Origin: Gymnothorax reevesii
Taxonomy: Eukaryota > Chordata > Actinopteri > Anguilliformes > Muraenidae
NCBI GenBank assembly: GCA_029721435.1
Contig: CM056576.1
Location: 117,231,166 to 117,295,165 of the forward strand
Direction of reading: 5' to 3'
DNA length: 64,000 nucleotides
This document shows positions 33,140 to 45,190 of the stretch, in pieces. Under the pieces are notes generated by a model. The model made no database searches. It saw nothing but the letters and a program-made list of their open reading frames with translations, and was not told the origin of the DNA. A program made the translations under genes and the position numbers. Each line of letters opens with the position of its first letter. Within the stretch, counting starts at the first letter, position 1.

Positions 33140-34149
33140 AAGCAAGAATGGGGAGAGGTTCACCACTTTGTGAACAACTGCATGAGTAAATAGTCCAACA
33201 ATTTAAGAACAATGTCTCTCAACGTACAATTGCAAGGAATTTAGGATCTCTTCATCCACAGTCCATAATATCATCAAAAGATTCAGAGAATCCGGAGGAA
33301 TCTCTATATGTAAGCAGCAAGGCTGAAAACATTGAATGCCTGTGACTGTCAGTCCTTCAGGCGGCACTGCATCAAAAACCAACATCATTCTCGGAAGGAT
33401 ATTACCATGTGGGCTCAGGAACACTTCAGACAACCATTGTCAGATAACACAGTTTGTCGCTACATCTACACGTGCAAGTTAAAACTACCGTTCAAAGCAA
33501 AAGCCACATATCAACGATACCCAGAAATGCTGCCGTCTTCTCTGGGCCTGAGATCATCTGAGATGGACTGACCCATAGTGGAAAAGTGTGCTGTAGTTTG
33601 ACAGGTCTATATTTCAAATTGTTCAAATCATGGATGCCATGTCCTCCAAGCTAAAGAGGAAAAGGACCATCCACATTGTTATTAGAGCAAAGTTCAAAAG
33701 CCAGCATCTGTAATAGTATGGGGATCTGTTCATCTGTTCATGTTATGGGTAAGTTGCATATCTGTGAAGGCACCATTAATGCTGAAAGGTACTAACAGTT
33801 TTTTGAGCAACACGTGCTGCCATCCAAGTAACATCTTTCCCAGGGATGTCCCTGCTTATTTCAGCATGGTAATGCCAGGCCACATTCTGCACGTGTTACA
33901 ACACGTAGTAAAAGAGTGCAGGTAATAGACTGCTGTGCCTGCAGTCCAGACCTGTCTCCCATTGAAAATGTATGGTGCATTAAGAAGCGCAAAATATGAC
34001 AACAGAGACCCTGGACTGTTGAGCAACTGAAGTCGCACATTAAGCAGGAATGGGAAAGAATTCCACCAATAAAACTTCTACAATTAGTGTCCTCAGTTCC
34101 CAAACGCTTATTGAGTGTTGTTAAAAGGGAAGGTGATGTAACTCACTGA
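33140..34149 (+). pseudogene. Decayed Tc1-like transposase gene
   Basis: Pieces in different frames follow transposase order. First comes a helix-turn-helix region near 33200-33310. Then at 33332-33571 a frame reads EHFRQPLSDNTVCRYIY. Near 33940-34149 come [12 protein letters not shown] with the catalytic Glu and VVKREGDVTH before TGA at 34147-34149. Several stops and frameshifts make it non-functional. Confidence 0.75.
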
Positions 34150-34246
34150 TAAACATGCCCTTGTCCCAGCTTTTTTTGTGTCAGGAATCGCATTCAAAAT
34201 GAGTGAATATTTCCAAAAATACAATGAAGTTTATTAGTTTGAACAT

Positions 34247-34475
34247 AAAGGAGTCCCGCACACTGTCTAACTCGCAAATAGCAAAAGTTTTATTGTGACG
34301 TTTTTGGTACTAAAACCTTCATATTGTCTTATGAAGGTTTAAGTACTGAAACGTCACAATAAAACTTTTGCTATTCGCAAGTTAGACAGTGTGCGGGACT
34401 CCTTTGTTTTCTTAGAACTGTTTATCCTAGTTCAACGCACCTGTCGTTAGAAATAGATGTGCAAAGTATGTACTC
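34247..34475. mobile_element. 229 bp palindromic insertion with 14 bp target duplication
   Basis: Both sides carry ATTAGTTTGAACAT (34233-34246 and 34476-34489). The first 157 bases or so (34249-34405) form a near-perfect hairpin: AAGGAGTCCCGCACACTGTC on the left, its complement on the right, and a short loop near 34325. The hairpin includes ATGAAGG...ACTGAAACGTC, a hammerhead-ribozyme-like core. Variable target duplications and hammerhead motifs are known from Penelope-like elements, so this may be a short relative; the classification is inference. Confidence 0.7.
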
Positions 34476-37207
34476 ATTAGTTTGAACATGAAATATCTTG
34501 TCTTTGTTGTATGCTCAGTTGAATATAGGTTGAAAAGGATTTGCAAATCGTTGTGTTCTGTTTTTATTCACGTTTTACACAAAGTCCCGACTTCATTGGA
34601 ATTGGGGTCTGTACAATCCCAGATGAACTATATAACAGCAAAGCAAGTTTTGTGAGTTACGTGCCAATGTCCCTCCTAAATACGGTTGGTAGCATGAGCT
34701 TACACAAAAGAACAAAGCGCTCCAAATGTGTCTGAAGCTGGTAAATGAATCATTTTGCTAATAACCTGTGGGATTTCTGTGGATCAGGAAATGGTCATTG
34801 CACTCTTGCACATTCCTGAGCTGCGCTCAGAAATAGATTTAAATCCCCTGCAATCCTTTGTATGGGACATACCCAGTACTTTCCAAGCAGAGGGCATATC
34901 CACATTATTATCATCATAATGCGGATCGAACACATTCACTCCGTGCAACAGCACCACATCATTTACATATTAAGTAGCTAATTGAAGTGCCAGTGTTGGG
35001 CTGGTCATGAAACACTGGCATGTTTACAGTTGGAAAGATACGCATACGTGCTCTATTGTGTCCGCCTAAAACTGCTGGGATTTGCCGAGGACCTTTGCAC
35101 TCTGGAAATTATGCATTCTCCCTCACATTCTTTCGCTTTGTTTTTGGCGCTTCAGCATTTTCCTCCTTTTCACAGTATTTGGTGCCCAGCTGTGAATGCC
35201 AAAAACAGAACTCTGTTTTCCATGATGTACAGATACACATAAACATCGAGTAAGTATGAACTCTCAGTTGATTTAAAAATGTCTTTACTCAGGACATGAG
35301 GCAGATATAATTCATTTTCACAGTGGATTTGATCAAGAGTCTAATTGATTTTTGTTTTGGGTGTGAATTTCCTCATATTGTCCCATTTCAGAACAAAAAC
35401 AGCGAGGTTATGCTGTAAGTTAATTGCATTATGTGTAGTAGCAGATAGCGCTGATAGTCCTTTCCAACCAGTAAACCTGCTCATATTTACTCATAAAATA
35501 AACACACGATTAAGCAATTCATAGTCAGCAACCAACTGGTCACTGTAGGCCTAAAATTGAAAATTCTTAATTCTAAATATACCTGTTTTTTTGTTGCGTA
35601 GTGTAAAGTTATTTATTTCATTGCAAATTTATATCACATTATTAGTTTCTTTGTTCTGTAATGTCACCTGCTGGCTTGATTAATGCATTCGAATAATTAT
35701 TGTTTTTGAAAACTTTCTGCTAATGACTGTGACTAACAGCAACTATTTGATTCAACAGAGTATTTTGACAATCCCAAGAAATCTAGGTTTCTGTTTGTGG
35801 CAGCTAATTATTTGGGCATATTTTTGTACCAAATCAAGAATTTCACTTTCTGATCAATGGGGACGTACCATCTTCATCAATATTGAAACAGAAGAATCTG
35901 ATTCTGCATCATCTTTGGGATGTGGGGTCCAGTTCATAATTAAGATATGTCTCAGTACATGGTCCACAAAAGTGCACAGCTGTATATCGTGTTTGATTTC
36001 ATTCATCTACAGCGTACCTGAATGTATAATTTCATAATTATAGTCGTGCTTTTGGACAGAATTGGCTGAACACCTTGCAGATTGAGGCATTTCACTATCT
36101 TACACAAGCCTGCTGGCATTAAATCGCACTACACTGATAAACCAGCCTCTCTGGTGATGGAGCATTTTAGCTTGGCTCCAAGTTTTTCAAATCCTTTCAA
36201 TTTTATGTGCATAGTGCTTTTACAGAGATGCTTTCTGGGAAAATTTCTGGGAAAGTTTACCAAGCCTGCGTTAAGTACCAAAAACTAGCAGTTTTATGTA
36301 TCATTTACAGGATCAATAATCCTCGCTTGTTGCCTTTTTCATGACAAATGTCCAAAACTTGAATTGTGAGTTGATCAGAGTTTGTTGCCATGCACTTGTG
36401 CAATAATTCTCACCCAGAATTTCACTTTGCAAACCTAAGATATTCAATATCTAAATGTGAGAGAAACTATAGTTTTTATACCAACAAAATGAAAGAAACC
36501 TCCCCATTCTGCAAGCTGTTGAAAGTTTCCAAATAAAGCCATTGTCCAGCTGGAGTGCTCACTCTCCTGCGGCCACCATCTCACCACTGGACTCCGGAAG
36601 GGTGAGTGTGTGCTTCGTTTCGCTGTGATTCTCCACTTAGGAATGTTTGCTCAGCACACACAAAGAAGCGATGTCCTCCAACTTAAACAGTACTTAGTGA
36701 GGAGGCTCTTCTGCGTCTTTACAAACGACAGCCAGAGCAGTGCTTTCTGAAAGGAAGACAAAATAGCCCAAAGGTAGCTGGCTACAAAAGACCAACTTCA
36801 GAAGCTATAGTCCTGAAAAGTTCAGGAAGTGTCCTTTCATAAGATCATTTCAATCCTCGTCGTTGAGACCATGTTTTTGTCAGACACTATATCGGTGTAA
36901 TGTTACAAACAGCCAGCTGTACTGTGCACTATATTCTTCAGGCCCCCAACCTTACAAGTACTATAGCAAATATAATTTATTCTAGTGATTCCCTCTTCAT
37001 CTGAGGATTTAATTAGTTTTGATCCCGATTAATGAATAGTTCTCAGACTCCAGTGGACCAGTTAAAACTACCTACACGGTTTTTTTTTTTCACCTCTGAC
37101 CTTTGACCCACAACGCAAGAACTTGGCGCTGACAGAAAGCACACATCCATGTGAGGCAGCAAGCAATGCCCTGGCTTCTCAATGCTCACCCATCTGTCTG
37201 TCCGCAG

Positions 37208-37380
37208 AAGAAATCACAAGTAGAAGCTCAGGGTCAGGTGGCCCGGGCCCACCTGGACAGAGTGTACCTTAGAAGTCACTGGGGGATGGCAATCGATGAC
37301 GGCCGAATTGAGCAAACGACACTACTGAGGAGTGATGTGGAGCGTCATTCCCCAATGGCAGACGAGGCCAGACGGAGTCG
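37208..37380 (+). other. Exon-like segment of unknown nature
   Basis: 173 bases lie between a good acceptor (CTGTCTGTCCGCAG) and a good donor (GTGAGA). The frame is open throughout on + and contains AHLDRVYLRSHWGMAIDD, which I do not recognise. A possible upstream partner donor (GAAGG then GTGAGTGTG) lies at 36601/36602. It could be part of a noncoding RNA, an unknown gene or a chance arrangement in a conserved noncoding block. Confidence 0.25.
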
Positions 37381-37540
37381 GTGAGAACTCTGAGCCCCTG
37401 GGATCTATCTACTTCAGCTGAATCCTCGACACACTGGGGTCAGAAGATCAAGGGCTGACCCTGTCCTTAATGAGGTCCAACCACACTCTGTGCTGCTATA
37501 TTGATCGTTTTTGCAACAAAAATCCATGTGGATTTAACAT

Positions 37541-37600
37541 TATTATTTATTACTATTATTATTATTATTATTATTATTATCATCATCATTATCATCATCA
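37541..37600. repeat. (ATT)n / (ATC)n microsatellite
   Basis: About 60 bases of ATT repeats grading into ATC. It explains the poly-Ile frames across it. Confidence 0.95.
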
Positions 37601-38629
37601 TGCTGAAAGTTACCAAGACAGGAAAAAAATTGGGTGGAGCTAAACCATCTGTGCCCATGGTCTTGACATACATCCAGAAGGTTCTCCACTGGCTGTGTCC
37701 TTAAGTATGCATTTCTTTCAGGGAGAGAGAGGTAGAAAGAGGAAGAATTGAACTCTCTTCCTTCCTATTTCTTCCTCATTAGGGGGAGTAACTAAGGCTC
37801 TCTCAGCACTGCAGAATCCTCCAGAAAGCCCACCTGACAGTTGGTTTCTTTAGAAATCAGACAAGCTAATGTGGGGATGCGGAGCTGAAAGTGGGGCATT
37901 GAAACACATGGTCACACCATAGCCTGCCCCTGAGTCATAGTCATTGGGAAGTACCCATTCCATTCAGTTCCATATTACCGGACTGTAGCCCTTGATAAAG
38001 TTAAACACACAAACCTTCAGATACAGGAGGTACTGTAATTGCTGTCACTGAAAAAAAAAATGAACAGCTTTGCATTTTCTGGGAACCATTCCTAACGCAG
38101 CTTTCAAAATATTATGTTGTTTCTCGACTAAAATGGCTGAAATTCACACTAGTGTGAGACTCTGATACAGTACGTTAAATACAGTGGGAAGCCCAGCCAA
38201 ATCATTTCCTGTGCTATTTATTTTGCATGGGTATGAGCCAGTGCAATATTGCAGTTATTTTCCAGAAGTTTTACATTTTCATTTTCAAGTCATCAAATCA
38301 TGCTGCTAAATGGTAGTTTTTTCCTAAATGTCATTGAGCAATGCAGTCTTAGGAATTACATGAATAAATATGATCTGACAGAATTGCTGAATATTCGAGA
38401 TGACAAATCTCCCAGCCTCCATTTCTTCATCCCTTCATCCCCCTGAATCATGGAAGCAATGATTACTGTACCAACCCTGTGCCAGATCCTGAATTGTTAA
38501 AATTAGCTGCTGTAAAATGGGCTGCTCATCCCTAGATAATTGTATGTTGCAGTTATTTTCAAATTATGAAAGTGTACGTTAAATCCTGTTATGTACACTG
38601 GATCAGGCGCTTGGAAGTCGCAAAGAAAT

Positions 38630-39130
38630 TTCCTTGATTCGCGGCTCAAGATGAGACCAGAGTGTTCAGGAGCACCATGGTTTGTGGGGTTCAGTGCTTG
38701 AATTATGCCAGCTGCCTGAGGAGCCGGGGTAACGAGGAGACAGCGGAGAGCTAGGTCCGAGCAAAGTCCTGCCAGGTTTCGTGGATGAAGCACTTGACGT
38801 CTCCGAGTGCCAAAGCAGCTCTTGACCTTTGTATATCTCCTCTAATGAAGCTAATACAGCCATTCTCCTCTGGCTCACAACAGAGGTGCTGCATGGATCC
38901 AAGCCGGGTCTGCTAATAGGAGCTGCCAATGGGGCTTTCCAGGTCACAGACAGAGAAGGGCAATTAAATCAAATTGGAGGCTTCGCCAAGGACCAGGCCC
39001 CACAGGGCCCAACCAGCCCATTGAATCATTAAGCCCCCTGCCTCTGTTCCCTGATAAATGAGAGAGTGGAGCAAAATCTGTTGCTGGTCATTAATCTTGA
39101 ACTAATCAGGAAGAGAACACAGTTATTTTA
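38630..39130. promoter_or_regulatory. Candidate conserved noncoding block with TAAT cores
   Basis: Complex sequence with clustered homeodomain-like words: TCTAATGAAGCTAATAC, GCAATTAAATCAAATTGG, TTGAATCATTAAG and GTCATTAATCTTGAACTAAT. No coding or repeat signal. Of all the blocks here, this most resembles a developmental enhancer. Confidence 0.35.
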
Positions 39131-39289
39131 TTTGTTAATGAGCTGGTTACTAAAGAGCGAGTGAGCAGAGACCGAAGGGGAAAGAGGGGGAGGCCTTACC
39201 TCTGCTGATCCATAAGACCAATAATAACATCCCCCTGAGGTACCAACCTTTCCCTCCCTTTTCTTCCCTTCTTTTTCAATTACCGCTTG

Positions 39290-39480
39290 ATGAAATTCAC
39301 GGGAAAAAAGGTGGCTAGGTAACCTCGGCTGAGAGGAAACGTTGTCAGGCTCCGCGCAATTGCAAGGGTAGATCTGGCATTGAGGCTCTGGTCACCCTCT
39401 CCCTCACAGCATCAGTCAAATTGGAATCGTATATTAAAATGGCAATTTCTTCTCACGAGATGGCATCAGTGCTTAGTGAG
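39290..39480. promoter_or_regulatory. Candidate conserved noncoding block
   Basis: Contains GGTAACCTCGGCTGAGAGG, GCGCAATTGCAAGG and ATATTAAAATGGCAATTTC with no repeat structure. Candidate only. Confidence 0.25.
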
Positions 39481-39879
39481 GATTGTAACAGGAACTATAC
39501 CACTGAGTTCACTCATTATGTCAAATCACAAATAGACTTAGATATTTAGTATGGGAAGTTCTTTCAATACACGAATTGGTGAATAATTTATTAGGTAGTC
39601 AGATCAATTCTATTTACAGCGTGGAATACTGTGTACATTTCCATGGATTTACAATCTGAAGCTGTGCTACAGTGTGGAGTGTGAATCTAATGCTATTTAT
39701 CTGTGGTTCGTGTTTTGTTAGACTATAAATTGAAAGATATTAGCAGTTTCAATGCTGCAGTATTAATCTTTCATTGGCAGAGTCACCTACACCAGTATAC
39801 CACAGTTTAAACACTACAAGAAGGCTCCAAGAAATAGGGAAAAGGCTCATAGAGTCAGAAGAGATGGCAGGAACAATGG

Positions 39880-40160
39880 ATGATTACAGAGATTGTTCAG
39901 CTGAACAGAGCTGAGCTTCCTCTAGCCTCTTCAGCCGCTGCCACTCAGTTCAGGGAGATGTCAATGCTCTTGACGGACGAGAGGTCGGGCGACAGGTTCG
40001 CCGTAGCTCCGATAAGGCTCCCTCTGACAAACACATTTCCAGAAGAGCTTTGTCATCTGCTGCCAGCTCAGGATTGATGAGCCCCTGGAGGGGCCGCCCA
40101 GACGCGCCCCACTCTGTCAATCTTATCAGACGGTCAGACCCCTCTCTAACCTGGGTCACA
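39880..40160. promoter_or_regulatory. Candidate conserved noncoding block
   Basis: GC-richer complex sequence with CTCCGATAAGGCTCC and CTGTCAATCTTATCAG, the latter with a GATA-like core. Open on both strands, but no protein is recognised. Confidence 0.25.
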
Positions 40161-40835
40161 ACCTACAAGCTCTATTCAAGACCCCCGGTCTGTCGTATAC
40201 AGTGGAGATAAGGCCTTTCAAGTGTGCCATAAGACCCAAGGTTGACGGCATACAAGAGACACCATTAGGAAACCAGAGGCCAGAAAGGTCATTTAACTGA
40301 TAGCACTGCTTTGGTTGAAAAAGACTAAACAGGAATAGCTTGGGAGCCTTAGAAGGAGACAGATTAATGTATTAATCACATATGGATGTATCTGCAATGA
40401 TAAAGGCGTCTCAGTCTGGTGAGAATGGTTCCAAGTGGCACATCCTCAGGGGACCTCTTTATGTTTCATCTAGGCAAGCTACATAAATATACGCCATGTT
40501 TATGCTGGAGTGTAAAGCTTGCTTAGCTCAACAATGAAAGGCACTTAGATTCCATTTTCAGAGTGCTATAATTGTGAGGCAAACTCATTGAAATGAATAC
40601 TAGACCATTGGTTGTAATGTGCCTGAGGATCACTTTGACACGTTTGTTCATGGAGCACCACGTTAAAGCATATCCACCCATCACTGCAATGCTGCTGATC
40701 GCACTACTCTTTGTCTCCTACTGAAGGATGATGGGACAGTGGCTACACACACTCAGTCGGCGAAGAAACCAGGGTCATGAGGCCTCCGAGAGTGTCTACC
40801 CAGTAACACAGGGGGCCTTGGTTCGCTTTTGCATA

Positions 40836-41463
40836 AAGGTGCACTATGCAAGTTTGTTTACTTTCTGCGCGATTATATTTTTGTCTCAATTCGCCGACAT
40901 ATCTCCACGATCCGCTTGCTGCCTGCCCCTAAATTCACTGTCAAAAAAATCCTGGGCTCTGGAGACTGCACAGGCGTCACAAACTGCAAAAAATACAAGG
41001 GGCACAGGCTGTGCCCCATAACATAACAAACCGTCCCGGCCAATCACCAACAAGAGTTGGCAGTTATGGAGGCATGGAAAGGAGTGAACTATGGGAGGGA
41101 GGGGCGGGCTGCCCCTGTGAAAATTTCATGAACCATTCATGAATCGATCATGAACGATTCATAAACAAATGTGCATGAACAGTTCATGAATGGTTCATGA
41201 ACGATTCATGAACAGTTCATGAACGGTATGAGAATTGTAGTTCATGAACTGTCATTTTGAACTTTGTAATGAACCGTTCATGAACTGTCCAGTTAAACAG
41301 TTCATAAACTGTTCATGGACAGTTCATGAACCGTTCATGTAGTTCATGAACGGTTCATGAACAGTTCATTAGTTCATGAACTTGCTTTCGCAGGGGTACC
41401 TCTGTTTTACTTGAGTTTGAATATCAACAGAAGTGAAAGTAAACAAACTCGCATAGTGCACCT
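40836..41463. mobile_element. TTAA-type DNA element with AGGTGCACTATG ends
   Basis: The left end AGGTGCACTATGCAAGTTTG and right end (complement of CAAACTCGCATAGTGCACCT) match for about 30 bp. The right flank is TTAA; the left flank reads ATAA, perhaps mutated. The ends resemble those of the TTAA-flanked element at 45.8 kb (AGG-GC--TATG-AAGTTTGT). It has no transposase. A nested unit with a palindrome array occupies 41112-41396. Confidence 0.78.
41112..41396. repeat. Array of about 20 palindromic GTTCATGAAC units
   Basis: From 41123 to 41382 a unit of 10-12 bp, consensus GTTCATGAAC plus A or G, is repeated about 20 times with decay. Each unit is its own reverse complement, so the array reads alike on both strands. 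It is bracketed by inverted CCCCTGTGAAA (41112) and TTTCGCAGGGG (to 41396), so the array may be a separate inserted element. Its function is unknown. Confidence 0.85.
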
Positions 41464-43099
41464 TTAAGGGACACCAATGCATTGGAGGCTTCAGTCTCAG
41501 GAAGCTACCATGTCAGCTAGTTGTTTGTACTCAGGCTAAGTCATAACAAGCTCATTTCAAAATACCATTAGATTAAAATTACTTGACATGGAAATACTAG
41601 CACTGGTACAAATACTAGCACAGGACCTAATATTTATTTATTTTTTTGGTCAGTGGCACACCACTTTGAATCAGCCGTATACAGACCCTGCCAAGTCGGC
41701 TGTCTAGATATTCTTCATTGATAACAGCAATCTGCTGCACTTGCTGAAATGGCCGGATCTTAAATAAAGATGGTTAATAAAATATGTATAATGTGAAGAA
41801 GTATCCATTAAGATATGTCCAGATAAAATCCATTTACATAGCTTGAATTGAACCAAAGCAATTCAAGTTAAATAACTCGCTCTCTCAGAATGGCTGTGTC
41901 CCAGTTGGCAATTGAAAGAACAGCCAGAAAAGTTGCAAGTTCATTTCCTTTGCAATTATCCAACGCTACTGTGCATGTAGCTAAGATGCAGGATTTCCTG
42001 GTCACTGGGTTCAAGTGAGTCTTTGGAAGGAAGCCTATGCCCTCGGGTTGAGCACATACATAAAAATTACCTTTGCGGAATAGGAGTGATAAACCTCAGT
42101 TTGCAGGCTGCAAGGTTCATGACACACAGGAAGATATGCCCATCAAGATAATACCACAAGTGCTCTGGGTGAACTCTGCGGGGCATGATTTATAACTGAG
42201 GATAAACATTGGTTTAAGTGTTAAGAATTGTAGAGTTGATGATGACTGTATCTTTGTGCTAAAACAATGATAGTACGAGTTTCTGCAAATTAGATCGTCT
42301 CATACAAGCGTTGGGGTCACTAGCAAAGCTTTGTTCGCTCAAAGCAGGGATATGGGTCCTAGTGGGCAAAAAAAAGGCTTATTATTGAAGCTCATTTACT
42401 AGTCATGATCGGAGTTTTTCCTAAAATACGACAATGCAGCCTAGCTCTAGTGTAGCTGTCTCAACCATCCATTTTTATGTTGTGCCTAAACAGAGAGAAG
42501 GCAGTTATTTTTACTGTGTGGAACCATCTTTCCATTTTCTACTCGTGCGCTGAGTTATTATGTAATGCCATCTGAACTAAATTTCAATATGTTTTGGGCA
42601 AATTTGAGACTGTTTGCATCACTGTGTGTCACTCCATCTCAGACACTTAGTGGACTTTCCATACGCAGCCTGGACTTCATCGCCATATAAGGGTTTGACT
42701 CCCATTTGTACAAACATAGCAAAATGTCCTTAAAATCAAAATCCTTTTCACAAGCCTATGGAAAGTCAGTGAGTGACGTCACAGTTACTTTATTCACATT
42801 TTTTCAACAGTTTTTGTGTAGGGCTCACAGTCTTTTTCCAAAAAATCCATCACATTTTTACCCTCTCAGAACTGCATTATGAGCTCAATGGGAGCACTGT
42901 CCTTTTGTCAATGAGGCCTAAATATACTGTATCAACGTGAAACTTCAGAGGTGTGTTGACTACATCCAGAGACAGTGACTAAGACCCTGGGGACGATGGC
43001 AGGATGTGGGAAGTGTTTTTCCCTGTTGGTATCAACCACAGCTAAGCGGGCCATCCTGATTTGCAGAAGCTAGAGGGTGAAAGAGTTTGGGGGGGGTCA

Positions 43100-43440
43100 G
43101 GAAGTGAGTGACCGCAGACTGTGACCTCCCCTCCCCCACGGGTAATGAGTCACCCCACGGCATCCTGTCGCTTTCCACCATGCAAGGCACCTGACGGTGT
43201 CTCAGAGATTTATGCCCCTCCAGCTCACCCTTTTACAAGATCCCACCCTGGCCATAAGACTCGTGAGCGTGAGAAACTAGAAGCGACACAGACTGTGCCT
43301 GCACATCCACAGGGGACCTCTGGACAATTAGCATTGGAAGCTGACCTCTTCAATGTAAAGAAAACTTTATTTTTCCCTACCAACTCAAAGCTCTCTGCAT
43401 CTAGGCATGGTTAAGTGCAGTTAATGAATCACATGCCATC
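43100..43440. promoter_or_regulatory. Candidate conserved noncoding block
   Basis: GC-richer non-repetitive stretch with GGGTAATGAGTCACCCC (AP-1-like TGAGTCA) and CACCTGACGGTGTC. The + frame is open for 97 codons but resembles no protein. Confidence 0.2.
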
Positions 43441-44289
43441 CTAAAGACCAAATTCATTGAATTTTCTCAAATAAAAATGAATCTGGTGTATGTTTGACCT
43501 AGCAGTTCATGAACAGCTTCCTGCCAATTAATTGCCCCAAATATGACACTTTTTCTTGAAAATGAGACTTTTATTGAGATCCGAGCGGAGATTTCCAGGG
43601 AAAAAATTATTTACCCAAATTTGCCAATTAGCGGATGTGAAGTAACGGGAGGTGTTTCAAATGCGGAAGTCAAGCTTGAAAAAAAATAGGAAAACTATGT
43701 TGTCAAAGAATATTATTTCCGTAAATTGATGAATACAAATATTTTTCACATCACAAGGAAAAGGAAGAACGTGACGATCAGCCTGTAGGCTTGATGCATC
43801 AAAACTTGACATTACTTACTGAGAGTCTCATTGGGCCATGACGAGGAAAGGTATCTGAAAAGAGGTGGCCTATGTACACGATGACAACACGCGACCCTCA
43901 TTCCACGGAGCACACTCAACAATCAACAGGGCTCATGCAGGCTGAATGAGGCCCTGTCTGCACAGCTGGCTGGCTAGCAAGCTTAAGTTTTTCGCTATTA
44001 AAGTATAAAGTTACACATGTAACAGTTTTCGTATAAACTTGAATTTATTAATTTAATGATGAAAAACGTTGGCATGCTTGCTAGTGAATTATTTATCCCA
44101 TTGATTTCTACCTGACTAGAAACTTACGCTTTTTTCATTCTCCAATGGCAGCTCCTGGTCTTGCTATCAAAACTCATTCCGGTTTTGCTATCATAGCTGA
44201 GGTTTTGATTTTACTTAAGGTGGTGATTTTACTTGGGGTGGAAGATGGATTTAGTTCAGTTTTGAGTCATTGTTTTTGCATAAAATAGT

Positions 44290-45190
44290 TTCTACTCTCA
44301 TTTTACAATGGGCTAATTAACCAGCGCCCTGGGCTTATTAACTGGCTTTTCTGAGTACAGAATAGACGAATAGAAAATTCGAGTCCAGAGCAATTTGGGC
44401 TCGGCTGATTAATCGATGGCTTATTTAGCCGCGATTTCAGTAATTACTGACCCACAGTGATATCTAGACTTTTAAAGTGACTTGGGATCTGGCTGATAAA
44501 AGCAGTCATCAGTGAAGTGTTTAAAGCAGATCACCGATCCTGATCCGTCCTTTGTGAAATCTGCTTATTTCCTCTTTTCAAAATCCACCCATGCCTTTCT
44601 ACTTTTGAGGTTTTTTGGAAATTTGTGGACCACAATGTCTGTGCTGGCATTGGCCTTATTGTTGCAGCCGTAAACAAGCAAATCACCGAGTCCAATTACA
44701 TTAACATTGTTTTCTCTGCCGCTGGCTACATACCATACCAAAGATAAATTCTCTCCGAGATGATCGCAATTTGCGATTTGCAGTGATTTAAATGCGAATA
44801 AATTAATAACTGCTGACTACAATTTGAAATGACCTGTGCACAAAGGATGTATTTATATTAAAGATTCTGTGGTCCAAATCTTATTTTCGGATGAACAAGA
44901 ACTTTAAGGATCGTAAATTTTTCACAGCTCAAAAACTGTCACCACTTCACTGTACATAGTGTATTTAATTTTTAACATTCCCTTGCTAATTATGCATTGG
45001 CTAATTCCGATTCCAATCACACGTTTGTGACTTTACGCCTAATTGGTGAAGTAAACCGCTTTTCAGACTGGCTTTCTGGTTACTGTCCATGGCCCTGCTT
45101 ATTAAAAGCTATTTTGTGGTGCAATGGCTGATATGGGCAGCCTGAATCATCATTAGGCCCTGCACCTAATATGCCTTACCATCACATTCC
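44290..45190. promoter_or_regulatory. Candidate conserved noncoding region with dense TAAT and GATTA words
   Basis: Two complex parts, 44290-44530 and 44990-45190. They contain GGGCTAATTAACCAG, GGCTGATTAATCGATGG, TCAGTAATTACTGAC and AATTATGCATTGGCTAATTC. Homeodomain and POU-like cores cluster far above the background. No coding or repeat signal. Confidence 0.35.

Larger units (their letters stand above)
32785..34611 (+). mobile_element. Long-TIR Tc1-like transposon with broken transposase
   Basis: TA flanks both ends. Inverted ends of about 200 bp share ACCCCAAT, GGGAC, AAACGTGAATA, GATTTGCAAATCCTTTT and AAGATATTT. Without the nested 229 bp insertion and its duplication it is about 1.58 kb, a usual Tc1-like length. 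It carries a decayed + strand transposase. It belongs to the same general group as the element at 60.1 kb. Confidence 0.88.
34615..40830. other. Gene-free interval with candidate regulatory blocks
   Basis: No supported gene. AT-rich background at 34615-36540, 37400-38600 and 39480-39880. An ATT microsatellite, an exon-like block and three complex blocks are listed separately. Confidence 0.55.
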
